Assembly (NCBI RefSeq): GCF_003664325.1
Contig: NZ_RCDA01000003.1
Coordinates: 124,001 to 188,000 of the forward strand
Direction of reading: 5' to 3'
DNA length: 64,000 nt
Source of the DNA: Alkalispirillum mobile
Lineage (GTDB): Bacteria; Pseudomonadota; Gammaproteobacteria; Nitrococcales; Halorhodospiraceae
Under the pieces are notes generated by a model that saw nothing but the letters and a program-made list of their open reading frames with translations, did not search any database and was not told the DNA's origin. The position numbers and the translations under genes were made by a program. Below are positions 26,839 through 36,637 of the stretch, in pieces; the stretch's first letter is position 1; every line of letters begins with the position of its first letter.

Positions 26839-27954
26839 ATGCGGTTCGAGTTCTTTTTGACAGCGTTCTTCCGGGATGGCGCCCCGGACGCGCTGACCAC
26901 AGAGACAGCGCCGGCTCAAGAACAGTCGGAACGGTCCGGTGTGGTCCGCGTTGCCGGTGCGCTAGGGCGGGGTGTGCTGGCGGTGGCTCCGTGGTTGTTC
27001 ATTGCCGGGTTGCTTTGGGCTGCCATCTTCGTGCGCCCGCAACCGTTGGGCTCCACGGTGCAGCCGCCGCTGATCGAGGAGCGAGACGCCTTCTTCGGCG
27101 CAACGCTACCCACTGCTGACGTGGCTTGGATGGTGGGCAGCGACGGCAAGATCCTGCGCTCCGAAGACGGGTTGGCCACCTGGACCCGACAGGACGCTGC
27201 CACGCAGGAGCATCTCCAGCACGTTGCGGCCTGGTCGGAGGACCGGGCAGTCGCCGTCGGGAATGACGGTGTCGCCCTCTACACCCAGGATGGTGGCGCG
27301 AGTTGGCATCTGGGTGATGCCCCCCGCTCCGAGATTGCCAACAAGCTGCTGCGGGTGCGCACCGTGGGTGAGGCAGAGGCCTGGGCTGTGGGCGAGATGG
27401 GGGCGCTGTTGCATACGCAGGACGGGGGCGCCTCCTGGGCCCGCGCCATGCCCGAGAAGGACCTGGCCTGGGCCGACATCAGCTTTAACGGCACCGGCGT
27501 GTCGATGCTGGTGGGTGAGTTCGGCGAGATGCGGCGTTCCATCGATGGCGGCCAAACCTGGGAAACGCTGACTCCAAAGGTCGAAAGCAGCTTGACGTCG
27601 GTGGCCTTTGCGGAGGAGGGCCAGGGCGTGGCGGTCGGCTTGGAAGGCGTGATTTTGACCACCACCGATCATGGCGAGACCTGGGCCCAGGTCAATAGCC
27701 CCACTGAGTTTCACCTGTTCGATGTGGTTTGGGATGCCGATTCCCAGCGCTGGCTAGCCGTGGGCGACCAGGGCACTTGGGTGGTAGGACAGATCGATGG
27801 TGAGTGGGAGAGCGGTCGCATCAGCCAGAACAGCATGCCTTGGTTGATGGACGTGCAGCCCGTGGATGGCGGTGCGCTGATGGTCGGGGCTCAGGTCGGG
27901 GTCTGGGAAGGCCCAGCAGGCGCCTGGCGGCAATTCACGTCCAACGGGGAGTAA
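26839..27954 (+). CDS. YCF48/photosystem II assembly-factor-like beta-propeller
   Basis: About 371 residues from ATG 26839, with GAGGAG upstream. One N-terminal membrane anchor (VLAVAPWLFIAGLLWAAIFV, near residues 45-65) is followed by a periplasmic propeller of repeated BNR/Asp-box-like units: GSDGKILRSEDGLATW, GNDGVALYTQDGGASW, GEMGALLHTQDGGASW, GEFGEMRRSIDGGQTW, GLEGVILTTTDHGETW. HCF136/YCF48 proteins assist photosystem II, but non-photosynthetic relatives lie next to RND/DUF1302/DUF1329 genes, as here. It is first in this operon and 6 bases before the transporter. Role: probable assembly or substrate-handling factor of the transporter. Confidence 0.82.
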   Translation: MRFEFFLTAFFRDGAPDALTTETAPAQEQSERSGVVRVAGALGRGVLAVAPWLFIAGLLWAAIFVRPQPLGSTVQPPLIEERDAFFGATLPTADVAWMVGSDGKILRSEDGLATWTRQDAATQEHLQHVAAWSEDRAVAVGNDGVALYTQDGGASWHLGDAPRSEIANKLLRVRTVGEAEAWAVGEMGALLHTQDGGASWARAMPEKDLAWADISFNGTGVSMLVGEFGEMRRSIDGGQTWETLTPKVESSLTSVAFAEEGQGVAVGLEGVILTTTDHGETWAQVNSPTEFHLFDVVWDADSQRWLAVGDQGTWVVGQIDGEWESGRISQNSMPWLMDVQPVDGGALMVGAQVGVWEGPAGAWRQFTSNGE

Positions 27955-27960
27955 GGCGTC

Positions 27961-30339
27961 ATGGTGCAACGATTCGCGGACCTGTGCATTCGATTCCGAG
28001 CCTGGCTGGTTGGCCTGTTGGCCTTCATCACGCTGTTCCATGCCTGGAATGCCCTGAACATCAACGTGGAGACGGTCTTTGAGGACCTGCTCCCCCAATC
28101 ACACCCCTATGTAGAGACACACGAGCAGTTCAAGGATGCCTTCGGCAGCTCGAACATGGTCACGATCATGATCGAGCCGGTGGAGGGAGATATCTTCCAG
28201 ACCGAGGTGCTGCGCAAAGTCCAGTACCTGACACGAGAGCTGCGTACGGTACCGGCGGTGGACGACTATCAGATTGTCTCCCTGGCCGCCCGCAAGCTCA
28301 AAGAGGTCACTGGGTCCACCGCCGGGATAGACACCCGGTCATTGATGTGGCCGGAGGTGCCGACCACGCAAGCGGAGTTGGATCAACTGCGTGAATCCGT
28401 GGTGACCAACCCGGTGGTGATGGGCACTTACGTCTCTGAGGACCTGCACTCCACGCTGGTCACCGCTGATTTTATTGATCATCTCGTCGACTACGAGGTG
28501 GTGTTCAACGAGATTCGGGCGTTGATCGACGATGTGGACGACGCCTCGGTCAACGTGCGCCTGGTGGGCGACCCGATCCTCTACGGCTGGGTGAACCACT
28601 ACCTCACAGAGACGCTGCAGTTGGCGCTGTTGGCTTTGTTGGTCATGGCGGTTGTGCTGTTCGCCTTGGTCCGCACCTGGCGGGGGACGTTGCTGCCCCT
28701 GGTATCCGGTTTTGCCAGCGGCAGCTGGGCATTGGGTACCGCCAGCCTACTGGGCATCCACTTCGATCCCTTGGTGGTGGTGGTTGCGGTGCTAATCACC
28801 TCCCGCGCGGTTTCCCACTCGGTACAGATCGTCACCCGGTTCGAGGAGGAACTAAGCTGTCTTGGCGACGTGGAGGGCGCTTCGCGCCGGGCGGCCAGTA
28901 ACACACTGCGGGAGTTGTTCCGGCCCGGGCTGCTGGGTATCGCCACGGACGCCGGTTGCGTCGCGGTGGTGGCCCTTAGCCCCATTCCGCTGCTCCAGAA
29001 GCTGGCGTTCATGGCCATCACCTGGATATCCACGGTCGCAGTCAGCGCCATCATTCTCACCCCAGTGCTGCTCTCCTGGGTGAACCAGGCTCGGGTACAG
29101 ACGCGACGCCGCCTGGACCCGCTGCGCCCGGTGCTGAATCTGGCCCTGCGGACTGTGGCCAGCCGTGCTCGGGTGCCTGCGCTGGTGACCGCCCTGGTGG
29201 TGCTGGTCGGTTCCGGCTACTTCGCCTTCGGCCTGCAGGTCGGGGATGCCAACCCCGGCTCGCCCATCCTGTGGCCGGACAGCACCTATAACCAGGACTC
29301 GGCGGCGGTCAATGCCAACTACCACGGCGCCGACCGCATGTTCATTGTGGCCAGTGGCGAGGAGGAGGGCTTCGTGCAACGCCCGGAGGTGTTGGCCAAC
29401 ATGAACCGCTTGCAGCGTTTCATGGAAGCACAACCCCAGGTCGGTGGCACGCTCTCCGTGGCCGACATCCTGCCGACCGTTCATCGGGTGTTGCGTGAGG
29501 GTAATCCCCATTATCAGGAGCTGCCCAACGATGCGCTGATGACCGGCGAACTGATGTACATCTTCGAGTCGGTCTCCGAACCGGGGGACCTCGACCAGTT
29601 CGTCGACTCCGATAAGCAGCATGCCGGTATCACCCTGTTCTTCCAAGACCGCCAGGGGGAGACCATCCGGACCGCCCTGGCCCGGCTGAATGAGTACATC
29701 GATAACAATCCGCTGGAGGGGGGCGAGTATCTGCTTGCTGGAGGCCTGATCGGTTTGTTGGGGGCCGTCAACGAGGTGATCCTGGCCGGGCAGATCCAGT
29801 CCATCGCCTTGGCACTGCTGGTGCTGGTGGTGATGTGCACGCTGGTATACCGCTCCAGCATGGCCGGCATGTTCTTCATGGTACCGGTGATCATGTCCAA
29901 CACCCTGACCTTCAGCTTCATGGCCTGGCAGGGGATCGGCATGAACATCAACACGGTGCCGGTGGCCGCGCTGGGTATTGGCCTGGGCGTCGATTACGCC
30001 CTCTACATCTGTGACCGCATCCGCGAGGAGCTGCGCCGGGGGGGCGACGAACTGCAGGCCTATCGCATGGCCCTGCATTCCGCTGGCCGGGCAGTGCTGG
30101 TCACAGCAGCCGTGCTCATCGCTAGCACCCTGCTCTGGTGGGCCTCATCGCTGCGCTTCCAGGCCGAGATGGGGCTGCTGATGGGGCTGTGGCTGACAGT
30201 GTCTGCCGTGACAGCGCTGTTCGTCATGCCGTCGCTGGCCTACGTGTTCAAACCCCGGTTCATCTACCGGGACTTCCAACCAGAGCCTCGCCCAGAGGCC
30301 GCTACAACCGGTGATCGCCTGGTCCCGAATGAGGGCTGA
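27961..30339 (+). CDS. MMPL/RND-superfamily transporter
   Basis: 792 residues with two-fold symmetry. TM1 is near residues 12-32; a periplasmic loop contains LLPQSHPYVETHEQFKDAFG; a 5-6 helix bundle follows (LALLALLVMAVVLFALV onward). A second periplasmic loop (GDANPGSPILWPDSTYNQDS) and a second bundle follow, with GLGVDYALYICDRI in TM10. This is the layout of MMPL/HpnN-type exporters of lipids and hydrophobic molecules, not of HAE1 pumps; no adaptor protein is encoded nearby. With the DUF1302 and DUF1329 proteins it likely moves a hydrophobic compound through the envelope. Direction is unknown. Confidence 0.88.
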   Translation: MVQRFADLCIRFRAWLVGLLAFITLFHAWNALNINVETVFEDLLPQSHPYVETHEQFKDAFGSSNMVTIMIEPVEGDIFQTEVLRKVQYLTRELRTVPAVDDYQIVSLAARKLKEVTGSTAGIDTRSLMWPEVPTTQAELDQLRESVVTNPVVMGTYVSEDLHSTLVTADFIDHLVDYEVVFNEIRALIDDVDDASVNVRLVGDPILYGWVNHYLTETLQLALLALLVMAVVLFALVRTWRGTLLPLVSGFASGSWALGTASLLGIHFDPLVVVVAVLITSRAVSHSVQIVTRFEEELSCLGDVEGASRRAASNTLRELFRPGLLGIATDAGCVAVVALSPIPLLQKLAFMAITWISTVAVSAIILTPVLLSWVNQARVQTRRRLDPLRPVLNLALRTVASRARVPALVTALVVLVGSGYFAFGLQVGDANPGSPILWPDSTYNQDSAAVNANYHGADRMFIVASGEEEGFVQRPEVLANMNRLQRFMEAQPQVGGTLSVADILPTVHRVLREGNPHYQELPNDALMTGELMYIFESVSEPGDLDQFVDSDKQHAGITLFFQDRQGETIRTALARLNEYIDNNPLEGGEYLLAGGLIGLLGAVNEVILAGQIQSIALALLVLVVMCTLVYRSSMAGMFFMVPVIMSNTLTFSFMAWQGIGMNINTVPVAALGIGLGVDYALYICDRIREELRRGGDELQAYRMALHSAGRAVLVTAAVLIASTLLWWASSLRFQAEMGLLMGLWLTVSAVTALFVMPSLAYVFKPRFIYRDFQPEPRPEAATTGDRLVPNEG

Positions 30340-30387
30340 GCGGTGCCGGTGTCCTTTGCCAAAGAGGTCTAAGAGGAGACAACAACC

Positions 30388-31926
30388 ATGACCCATTGCG
30401 TGTTCAAACAGGGGGGCAGGTGCCGATCGTCGGTACTGGGCGTCAGCGCCTTAGCCCTATTGACGGCCTCCGGCGCCGCGCAGGCCCTGGACCTGGATGC
30501 AAGTATCAGCGGTGCCATTACCCAGGACATCTCCATGAACCTGGACAACCCGGCGTCCTCCAATTCGGCGCTGGAGGGTAACCACCGCAACCGGCTCTCC
30601 ATGGTGCGGACCACACTGCATCTAGACATCGACGCCGAGACGGATTGGGCAAAATTCGTGACCAAGTCACGGGTGGTGCGCGAGGCTAGCACCCGATACA
30701 TGCGGCGGCTGGAAGATGCAGGGGCGAACGCGGGCGATGAGGATAGCCTGCGCGAGTATTACAACGAGACCGAATTGCGCGAGGCCTACGTTGATCTCTA
30801 CCCCACCCGCAACACGGATGTGCGGCTGGGCAAGCAGCAGGTGGCTTGGGGCGAGACCGATTTCTTCCAGGGCACGGATCTGGTGCACGGGTTCGACTTC
30901 CGCTGGCGCAGTTTCCTGGAGCCGGCCAACGAGGAGCTTCGCAAGCCCGTCATCATGGCCAATGTCACCCAGCACTTCCCGTCGCTTGACGGGTCGTTGC
31001 AGGTCTTGGTCCGGCCGGGCCTGGATCGGCGCACCGACATCGGTAACAGCTACGACCTGGAGGGTGGGCGTTGGGCCAACACGCCCAACAAAGGCGTCGA
31101 TCTGACCACCTTGGTTCCTTACAACTACGAGCATGATCAGGGTGACTACCAGGACGTCACCGGCGGGCTTCGCTGGGAAGGTTTCGCGGGCGGCATCGGG
31201 TATTCACTCGCTTACCTGCACACTTTTGCTGCGGATCCGGTGGTAAGCCCCGCCTGGAACCCCTACCGAAGCGACGATACCCGCGGCCCTTGGGGCGAGA
31301 CCATCCATCCCACGGTGGATGTCTTTGGTGCCACGGCCAATGGCTATGCCGGATGGGGTGATTTCATCTGGAGTACAGAGGTCGCCTACATCAAGGATCA
31401 GCCCTACAACTTCGGCTCCGTGGAGAACGCCTCTGCGGAAAACGAGGCTGCAGCAGCGTTAGGCCTGGCCGGCTTCGAGGGCATCGAGACCAAGGACGTG
31501 GTCCGGACCATGGTTCGTATGGACAAGGACCTGCGCGGCCTGGGCCGGCTATTCAACGCAGATCGCCCCGCCTTTTTCTCAGTACAGGTCTTCGATACCT
31601 GGATCACCAGCTTCGACAGCGACGACGAGTTGGTGGAGCTGGTGGGCTTTGGGCAGCAAAGCCGCGAGCACTCCACCTTGGTGACCAGCATCCTGGGGCT
31701 GAGTTACCTGAATGGGCGGGTGAATCCGGAGTTGGTACTCGGCTTTGATACCAGCTATGGCGGTGGGTTTGCCGTGCCCAGCATTGCCTTTGAATACGGC
31801 GACAGCCTGCGCTTCAAGCTTGAGGCGGATCTCTTCTGGGGTGGCGACGACGTTGGTAGTCGTTCGTTGTTTGGTTATTTCGAGGATAACAATCAGCTAT
31901 TTGCGCGCGCGCGCTACCAGTTCTGA
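30388..31926 (+). CDS. DUF1302 outer-membrane protein
   Basis: 512 residues. A signal peptide (VLGVSALALLTASGAAQA, then LDLDAS) is followed by a beta-rich protein with alternating aromatic strands and a terminal Phe (ARARYQF), the usual end of an outer-membrane barrel. Motifs RLGKQQVAWGETDFFQGTDL and DFRWRSFLEPANEE are typical of DUF1302 (PF06980) proteins, which often accompany DUF1329 and RND genes in degraders of hydrophobic compounds. The biochemical role has not been settled as far as I know. AAGAGGAG precedes the start. It is third in the operon. Confidence 0.82.
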   Translation: MTHCVFKQGGRCRSSVLGVSALALLTASGAAQALDLDASISGAITQDISMNLDNPASSNSALEGNHRNRLSMVRTTLHLDIDAETDWAKFVTKSRVVREASTRYMRRLEDAGANAGDEDSLREYYNETELREAYVDLYPTRNTDVRLGKQQVAWGETDFFQGTDLVHGFDFRWRSFLEPANEELRKPVIMANVTQHFPSLDGSLQVLVRPGLDRRTDIGNSYDLEGGRWANTPNKGVDLTTLVPYNYEHDQGDYQDVTGGLRWEGFAGGIGYSLAYLHTFAADPVVSPAWNPYRSDDTRGPWGETIHPTVDVFGATANGYAGWGDFIWSTEVAYIKDQPYNFGSVENASAENEAAAALGLAGFEGIETKDVVRTMVRMDKDLRGLGRLFNADRPAFFSVQVFDTWITSFDSDDELVELVGFGQQSREHSTLVTSILGLSYLNGRVNPELVLGFDTSYGGGFAVPSIAFEYGDSLRFKLEADLFWGGDDVGSRSLFGYFEDNNQLFARARYQF

Positions 31927-31947
31927 TTTGGGTTGGAGGATGACGAT

Positions 31948-33213
31948 ATGAAATTAAGAAATGCGAGTTATTCGGCGCTGTTGGCGGGCCTGATGGCCCT
32001 GCCGGGATGGGCCTGGGCAGAGATCCCTGAGGGCACGGTCCTGTCGGCCGAGAATATCGACGAACTCTACGACCAAACCTTCCAAGGCCACAAGGTGAAG
32101 GACCTGCTGACGGAGCGGCTGGAGTGGCGCATCCGCGAGTCCGGGTTTGAAATGCCGATGTATCACTCCCAGGAGATCGAGCTGGATCCCAGTTATCAGG
32201 AGGCTACCGAAGCGAATCGAGACACTGTGAGCTTCAACCCGGATTCCCGCCAGGTGGAGGGCTGGAAGGCCGGGATGCCGTTTCCCGAGATCAGCGAGGA
32301 TGATCCGCACATCGCCGAAAAGCTGATCTGGAACTGGTACTACGGTCAGCCCCGTGGCGACGTCATGAACGTGCCCAACGTCACCTACATGATGGTGGAC
32401 GGTGACAGCGGTGTGGACCGCATCCAGAATTGGTGGTTCCTGCGCTACACCATGAAGGGGCGGCTGGCGGCCGATGACCCGGTCGCTGGTGACGGCAGCG
32501 AACTGAGCCGCACCCTATTCGTGGCCACTGAGCCGCGCGACGTACGGGGCTTGGGTACGCTCAGCATCCGGTACGACTCTGATGCCATGGAGGATGTCTG
32601 GGCCTATATCCCCGCAGTGCGTCGTGTCCGCCGCCTGTCGGGTGGGGCCTGGATGGACCCGGTGGGCAGCACCGACCAGCTCCAAGACGATATCGAGATC
32701 TTCAACGCGCAACCATCCTGGTATGACGAGTACCGGTTGGTGGAGCGGCGTTGGGTGCTGGCTGCAGCCAACGGCCGGGAGGAAAACGTCAACAGCGGTG
32801 CAAGCGATGTGGATGATCAATACCCGCTGTTCGATCTCTCTCAGTCCCCCTACTGGAATGTGAACTTCGATCGTTACGAGCCGCGCGAAGTGTGGGTGAT
32901 CGAGGCCGTCCCGCCGAGTGAGCACCCCTATAGCAAGAAGGTGGTGTACATGGATACCCAGTATCCGCGCTTGCACTACGGCGAGGCCTACAACCAGGCA
33001 GGTGATTTCTGGAAGTTCTTGCAGTTCAACTCCACGCCCGGAGAGGGCGAGGATGGCTTCCGTGATATCCGGACCAACGCCGGGGTAGTGATCGATTTCC
33101 TACGCAATCGGGCCACTATCTTCATTCCGGACCATGCGGAATGGAGCACCAACACCCCGGGGTTCTCGGAGGATGACATCGGCGTATCCACGCTGCGTTC
33201 GGTAGCGCGCTGA
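31948..33213 (+). CDS. DUF1329 envelope protein
   Basis: About 421 residues from ATG 31948 (MKLRNASYSALLAGLMALPG), with GGAGG upstream. Signal peptide cleavage is probable after WAWA. The mature protein is beta-rich with family motifs: WNWYYGQPRGDVMNVPN, the aromatic block QNWWFLRYTMKGRL, and DVWAYIPAVRRVRRLSGG, which resembles LolA/LolB-type lipid-binding folds. DUF1329 (PF07044) proteins pair with DUF1302 partners. A periplasmic carrier between inner transporter and outer-membrane barrel is a reasonable inference. Confidence 0.82.
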   Translation: MKLRNASYSALLAGLMALPGWAWAEIPEGTVLSAENIDELYDQTFQGHKVKDLLTERLEWRIRESGFEMPMYHSQEIELDPSYQEATEANRDTVSFNPDSRQVEGWKAGMPFPEISEDDPHIAEKLIWNWYYGQPRGDVMNVPNVTYMMVDGDSGVDRIQNWWFLRYTMKGRLAADDPVAGDGSELSRTLFVATEPRDVRGLGTLSIRYDSDAMEDVWAYIPAVRRVRRLSGGAWMDPVGSTDQLQDDIEIFNAQPSWYDEYRLVERRWVLAAANGREENVNSGASDVDDQYPLFDLSQSPYWNVNFDRYEPREVWVIEAVPPSEHPYSKKVVYMDTQYPRLHYGEAYNQAGDFWKFLQFNSTPGEGEDGFRDIRTNAGVVIDFLRNRATIFIPDHAEWSTNTPGFSEDDIGVSTLRSVAR

Positions 33214-33223
33214 TAAGGGCGCA

Positions 33224-33254
33224 GCCCTCCGGTCAGCGGGTAGGGCCGGAGGGC
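33224..33254 (+). terminator. Hairpin after DUF1329 gene (no T-run)
   Basis: GCCCTCCGG (33224-33232) and CCGGAGGGC (33246-33254) form a perfect 9-base stem. No T-tract follows, so it probably stabilises or attenuates transcription between the envelope operon and the next genes. Confidence 0.45.
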
Positions 33255-33276
33255 GATTGCTGACGATGGAGAAGCA

Positions 33277-33678
33277 ATGAGCCCAATTAGCCGTGAGGAA
33301 TACGAAGCCAATGCCATTGTTCGTTATTTCGGCGCCTGCGACCGGAAGGATCTGGATGGCACCCTGAGGTGTCTGCATCCGGAGGTGGAACTCATTCTGC
33401 ATAACGACGGGCAGATACTGCAGGGGCGGGATACCCAGGTCCGGGCCCTTTTTGAGGAGATCTTCAACAACTTTTTAGAAGTCGAACACAACAACTTCCG
33501 TAGCACTGTGGATCCGGTGGGCCGGTCAATTGCCAGCCTTTATCAGGTGCGGCTGGTGGATCGTGAAGGGCGTGAGACGCGGAGCAATGCATGCAATTTC
33601 TGGTTTCTCGATTCACACAGTGAGCTGTTCCGCCGGATCGAAGTCTTTCGCAGCCATCCCATGGGGTTGAACGCCTAA
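33277..33678 (+). CDS. NTF2/SnoaL-like small protein
   Basis: 133 residues. Layout of the NTF2-like alpha+beta barrel: N-terminal helix (EEYEANAIVRYFGACDRKDL), CLHPEVELILHNDG strand, GRDTQVRALFEEIFNNFL helix, then three strands (HNNFRSTVDPVGRSIASLYQ, VRLVDREGRETRSNACNF, LFRRIEVFRSH). Members act as isomerases, cyclases, dehydratases or ligand-binding proteins. Aromatic-dioxygenase beta subunits share the fold but are longer. No catalytic set can be assigned. ATG 33277 follows GGAGAAGCA. It lies in the island's plus-strand run. Confidence 0.65.
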   Translation: MSPISREEYEANAIVRYFGACDRKDLDGTLRCLHPEVELILHNDGQILQGRDTQVRALFEEIFNNFLEVEHNNFRSTVDPVGRSIASLYQVRLVDREGRETRSNACNFWFLDSHSELFRRIEVFRSHPMGLNA

Positions 33679-33724
33679 GCGCAGGTGAGTTCATCACTCC
33701 ATATAGAAAATCGAGGTGAATACC

Positions 33725-34471
33725 ATGTTGCAAAATCGTGAAGGTCAGCGTGTACCCGAGGTCGTCTTCCGTACCCGGAAAAATGGTGACTGGGCGGATG
33801 TGGATAGCAGGGATGTTTTCAACGGCCGGACCGTGGCGGTCTTCTCACTGCCCGGCGCGTTTACCCCGACCTGCTCGTCCACCCATTTGCCGCGCTTCAA
33901 TGAGCTGGCGCCTGTGTTTTTCGAGAACGGTGTGGACGAGATTGTCTGCCTGTCTGTCAACGACGCCTTCGTGATGAACGAGTGGGCGCGGGATCAGCAC
34001 GCCGAGAACATCACCCTGATTCCCGACGGGAACGGCGAGTTCACCGAAGGCATGGGTATGCTGGTGGACAAGACCGACCTTGGGTTCGGCAAGCGCTCCT
34101 GGCGCTACTCCATGCTCGTCAAGGACGGTGTCATCGACAAGATGTTCATCGAGCCGGAGAAGCCCGGTGACCCCTTCGAGGTCTCCGATGCCGATACCAT
34201 GCTGCGCTATATCAACCCGGAGGCACCGCATCCGGAGTTCGTCACCCTGTTTGCCAAGGCCGGCTGCCCCCACTGTGCCCGGGCCAAGTCGTTGTTGGAG
34301 AGCCATCAGATGGCTTACGAGCAGATTACCCTAGGTGACGGGGTCACCACCCGTTCGGTGCGCGCCGCCACCGGCTCCGGCAGCCTGCCCCAGGTGTTCG
34401 TGGACGGCCGGCTCATTGGCTCGGCGGATGCCTTGGAGCAGTTCCTCTCCCAGCGCCGCCAAGCGGCCTAA
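33725..34471 (+). CDS. Peroxiredoxin-glutaredoxin fusion
   Basis: About 248 residues from ATG 33725, with GAGG 8 bases upstream. Residues 1-165 are a Prx5-type peroxiredoxin with peroxidatic Cys50 in PGAFTPTCSSTHLPRF. Residues 172-245 are a glutaredoxin with CPHC (Cys181/Cys184) and the GSGSLPQVFVDGRLIG loop. In the hybrid Prx5-Grx family (e.g. Haemophilus) the Grx domain passes electrons from glutathione to the Prx, reducing peroxides. It may protect oxygenase Fe-S centres from peroxide made by uncoupled turnover; that link is inference. Confidence 0.93.
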   Translation: MLQNREGQRVPEVVFRTRKNGDWADVDSRDVFNGRTVAVFSLPGAFTPTCSSTHLPRFNELAPVFFENGVDEIVCLSVNDAFVMNEWARDQHAENITLIPDGNGEFTEGMGMLVDKTDLGFGKRSWRYSMLVKDGVIDKMFIEPEKPGDPFEVSDADTMLRYINPEAPHPEFVTLFAKAGCPHCARAKSLLESHQMAYEQITLGDGVTTRSVRAATGSGSLPQVFVDGRLIGSADALEQFLSQRRQAA

Positions 34472-34497
34472 CACACCTCGCTGGTCCACGTGTTGAC

Positions 34498-34529
34498 GGG
34501 GCGGGCTCACGCAGTCCGCCCCCGCTTTT
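34498..34529 (+). terminator. Probable intrinsic terminator after the Prx-Grx gene
   Basis: GGGGCGG (34498-34504) pairs with CCGCCCC (34516-34522), followed by CGC and TTTT. The T-tract is short, so efficiency may be moderate. Confidence 0.55.
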
Positions 34530-34624
34530 CGTACCGGCCCGCAAGCCACAAAGCTAGCCGCGAACTCACTCCACTGGCCAGCAACCGAGTGGTTTCGGGC
34601 GATACCCGCCGAGAGGGTGGATTG

Positions 34625-36625
34625 ATGCTTTCACGCCTTCCCATGAACCGGAAGCTCCTGTTTACCTTGCTCCCGGTGGTTACGGCCATTCTCATCCTGG
34701 TGCTCTTGTTTGTCCGCCAGGCCGTACAGGAAGCGGTGACGGAGGAGGCGCTCGCTTCGGTGCAGTCGCTGGCGGCTCTGGAGGGTGAGCGCGTCGTGGG
34801 CACGCTGCATGATGAATGGGAGGCCCTGACAGCAATCGCCACCATTGATCAGGTTGACGATATGCTTTCGGTGGAGCAACGCGAGGCCGCGCTTTCTGCC
34901 ATGTTGCGCGCCCACCTTGCACAGCGGCCTCATCTGTTGCGTGCCTGGAGCGCTTGGCCTGCCGCAGACGGGGTGGACAGGGGGGGCGACGCCAGTGGCT
35001 GGCGACGAGCTGAGGTGGGCGCGTCGCCGGAGCGCCTGGATGGCATTACCTGGGGGGATCGGGAGCAAGCGCTGGAGCAGTCCCTCGTGCAGGGTTCGAG
35101 ACCAGTGGTCACCGACCCTCATCCCGCCACGGGGCGCCAGGATGAACACTGGGTGGTCACGCTGGCGGTCCCGCTCAATGCAGCGAACCACGATGCCGGT
35201 TTGGTCGCCGTGGAGATGAGCTTGAATGGCCTGCAGGAGAGCGTAACGGGGGTTCAGCACAATGCCGGTGTGACGGCGCTCTTTGGCCAGACTGGCGCGA
35301 TCATCGCGCACCCCGACGTCAGTCGCTTGGGCCAATTGATGGAAGATACAGAAGGGGACTTCATGGCAGAGGAACTGCCCGCCGCCGTCTCTGCGGTCAC
35401 CGCCGGGGAGTCCTACGTCACCGTGATGCATAACGACTTGTTCGGTGAGGAGGCGTTGATCGTCTTCGAGCCTGCCCCTTTAGGCGGTGAATCGGGCGCG
35501 TGGTCGTTTGCCATGGCGATGCCCATGAGTGAGGTTCTGGAAGCGGTTACTGCCATTGAGGGGCAAGTGATCGTGATTGGCCTGTCCGGTCTGGCCGGCT
35601 TGATGGTTGTCATCCTGCTGCTGGCCCGGGGGATCAGTCGGCCCCTGGAGACTGCAGCCCTGGCGATGGAGGATGTGGCAGGTGGCGAGGGGGACTTGAC
35701 CCGACGCCTGGAGGTCAGGGGTGCTGACGAGTTGGCCCGGCTCGGGCGGGCCTTCAACGCCTTCGCGGAGCAAGTGCGCGGCGTGGTCGCCCAAGTGGCG
35801 GCGCACTGTGAAACCCTGACCGATACGGCAACCCGACTGCAGGAGACCAGTACTGTTGCTTCCAGTGGAGTGGAACAGCAGCGCACTGAAGTTGCGGCAT
35901 TGGCGGCCGGCATGGAACAGCTGAGTACCACCGTGCAACAGGTGGCCGGCAATGCCCAGGAGGGCACTGTGCTGACCCGATCCGGGCGCCAGGAGGTAGA
36001 TGCCGGGCAGGGCGTGATCCAGCAAATGGTCAACACCATCGGTCAGCAGGCGGGCGAGGTTCAGGGTACCTCCGAAAAGCTGCAGCAGTTGCAGCTCGTG
36101 GGGCATGAGATCGAGTCGATTATTGGTGCGATTCAGGGCATTGCCGAGCAGACCAATCTGCTTGCCCTGAATACCTCCATTGAGGCGGCGCGGGCCGGCG
36201 AACACGGGCGGGGCTTCGCGGTGGTGGCGGACGAGGTCCGCGGACTGGCGGGGCGCACCCGATGTGCGACGGAGGAGATTGGCGCCATGATCGCGCGCCT
36301 CCAGGAGCAGACTGTGGAGGCGGTGGTCGCCATGAATGGCAGCAAGACGCTATCAGAGCAATGCATGGCGGAAGCCCGTCCGGGCCTGTCCGCGCTGGAG
36401 CGCATTGCCGATCAGATGCAGGAAGTTGAAGCGATGAACCTGCAGGTCGCCTCAGCCACCGAGCAACAGTCGGCCACCACCGGGGAATTGGCTAGGAACA
36501 CGGCTCGATTGGGCGGGTTGGCGGACGAGGCAGCCAAAGGGGCGCGGGAGACGGCCGAGGGCAGCCGCGCCCTCGGCAATTTGGCCCTGGAATTGCGGGA
36601 ATTGGTTGCACGCTTTCGATACTGA
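34625..36625 (+). CDS. Methyl-accepting chemotaxis protein (Cache sensor)
   Basis: About 666 residues from ATG 34625. TM1 is near residues 12-30 ([19 protein letters not shown]). A large periplasmic dCache-like sensor (residues 30-315) includes [20 protein letters not shown] and [19 protein letters not shown]2 is [17 protein letters not shown]; a HAMP domain follows, then the MCP signalling domain with the hairpin tip [20 protein letters not shown]. No C-terminal CheR-tether pentapeptide is visible (ends LVARFRY). Being inside the island suggests it senses the substrate or a related aromatic; ligand not determined. Confidence 0.9.
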   Translation: MLSRLPMNRKLLFTLLPVVTAILILVLLFVRQAVQEAVTEEALASVQSLAALEGERVVGTLHDEWEALTAIATIDQVDDMLSVEQREAALSAMLRAHLAQRPHLLRAWSAWPAADGVDRGGDASGWRRAEVGASPERLDGITWGDREQALEQSLVQGSRPVVTDPHPATGRQDEHWVVTLAVPLNAANHDAGLVAVEMSLNGLQESVTGVQHNAGVTALFGQTGAIIAHPDVSRLGQLMEDTEGDFMAEELPAAVSAVTAGESYVTVMHNDLFGEEALIVFEPAPLGGESGAWSFAMAMPMSEVLEAVTAIEGQVIVIGLSGLAGLMVVILLLARGISRPLETAALAMEDVAGGEGDLTRRLEVRGADELARLGRAFNAFAEQVRGVVAQVAAHCETLTDTATRLQETSTVASSGVEQQRTEVAALAAGMEQLSTTVQQVAGNAQEGTVLTRSGRQEVDAGQGVIQQMVNTIGQQAGEVQGTSEKLQQLQLVGHEIESIIGAIQGIAEQTNLLALNTSIEAARAGEHGRGFAVVADEVRGLAGRTRCATEEIGAMIARLQEQTVEAVVAMNGSKTLSEQCMAEARPGLSALERIADQMQEVEAMNLQVASATEQQSATTGELARNTARLGGLADEAAKGARETAEGSRALGNLALELRELVARFRY

Positions 36626-36637
36626 GCAGGGTTGGGC

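Noticed and set aside
26607-26900. 97-codon minus-strand frame in the divergent control region
   Set aside because: It overlaps the YCF48-like gene start and operator A, is rich in Arg/Lys/Ser without a recognisable fold, and has no clear ribosome-binding site.
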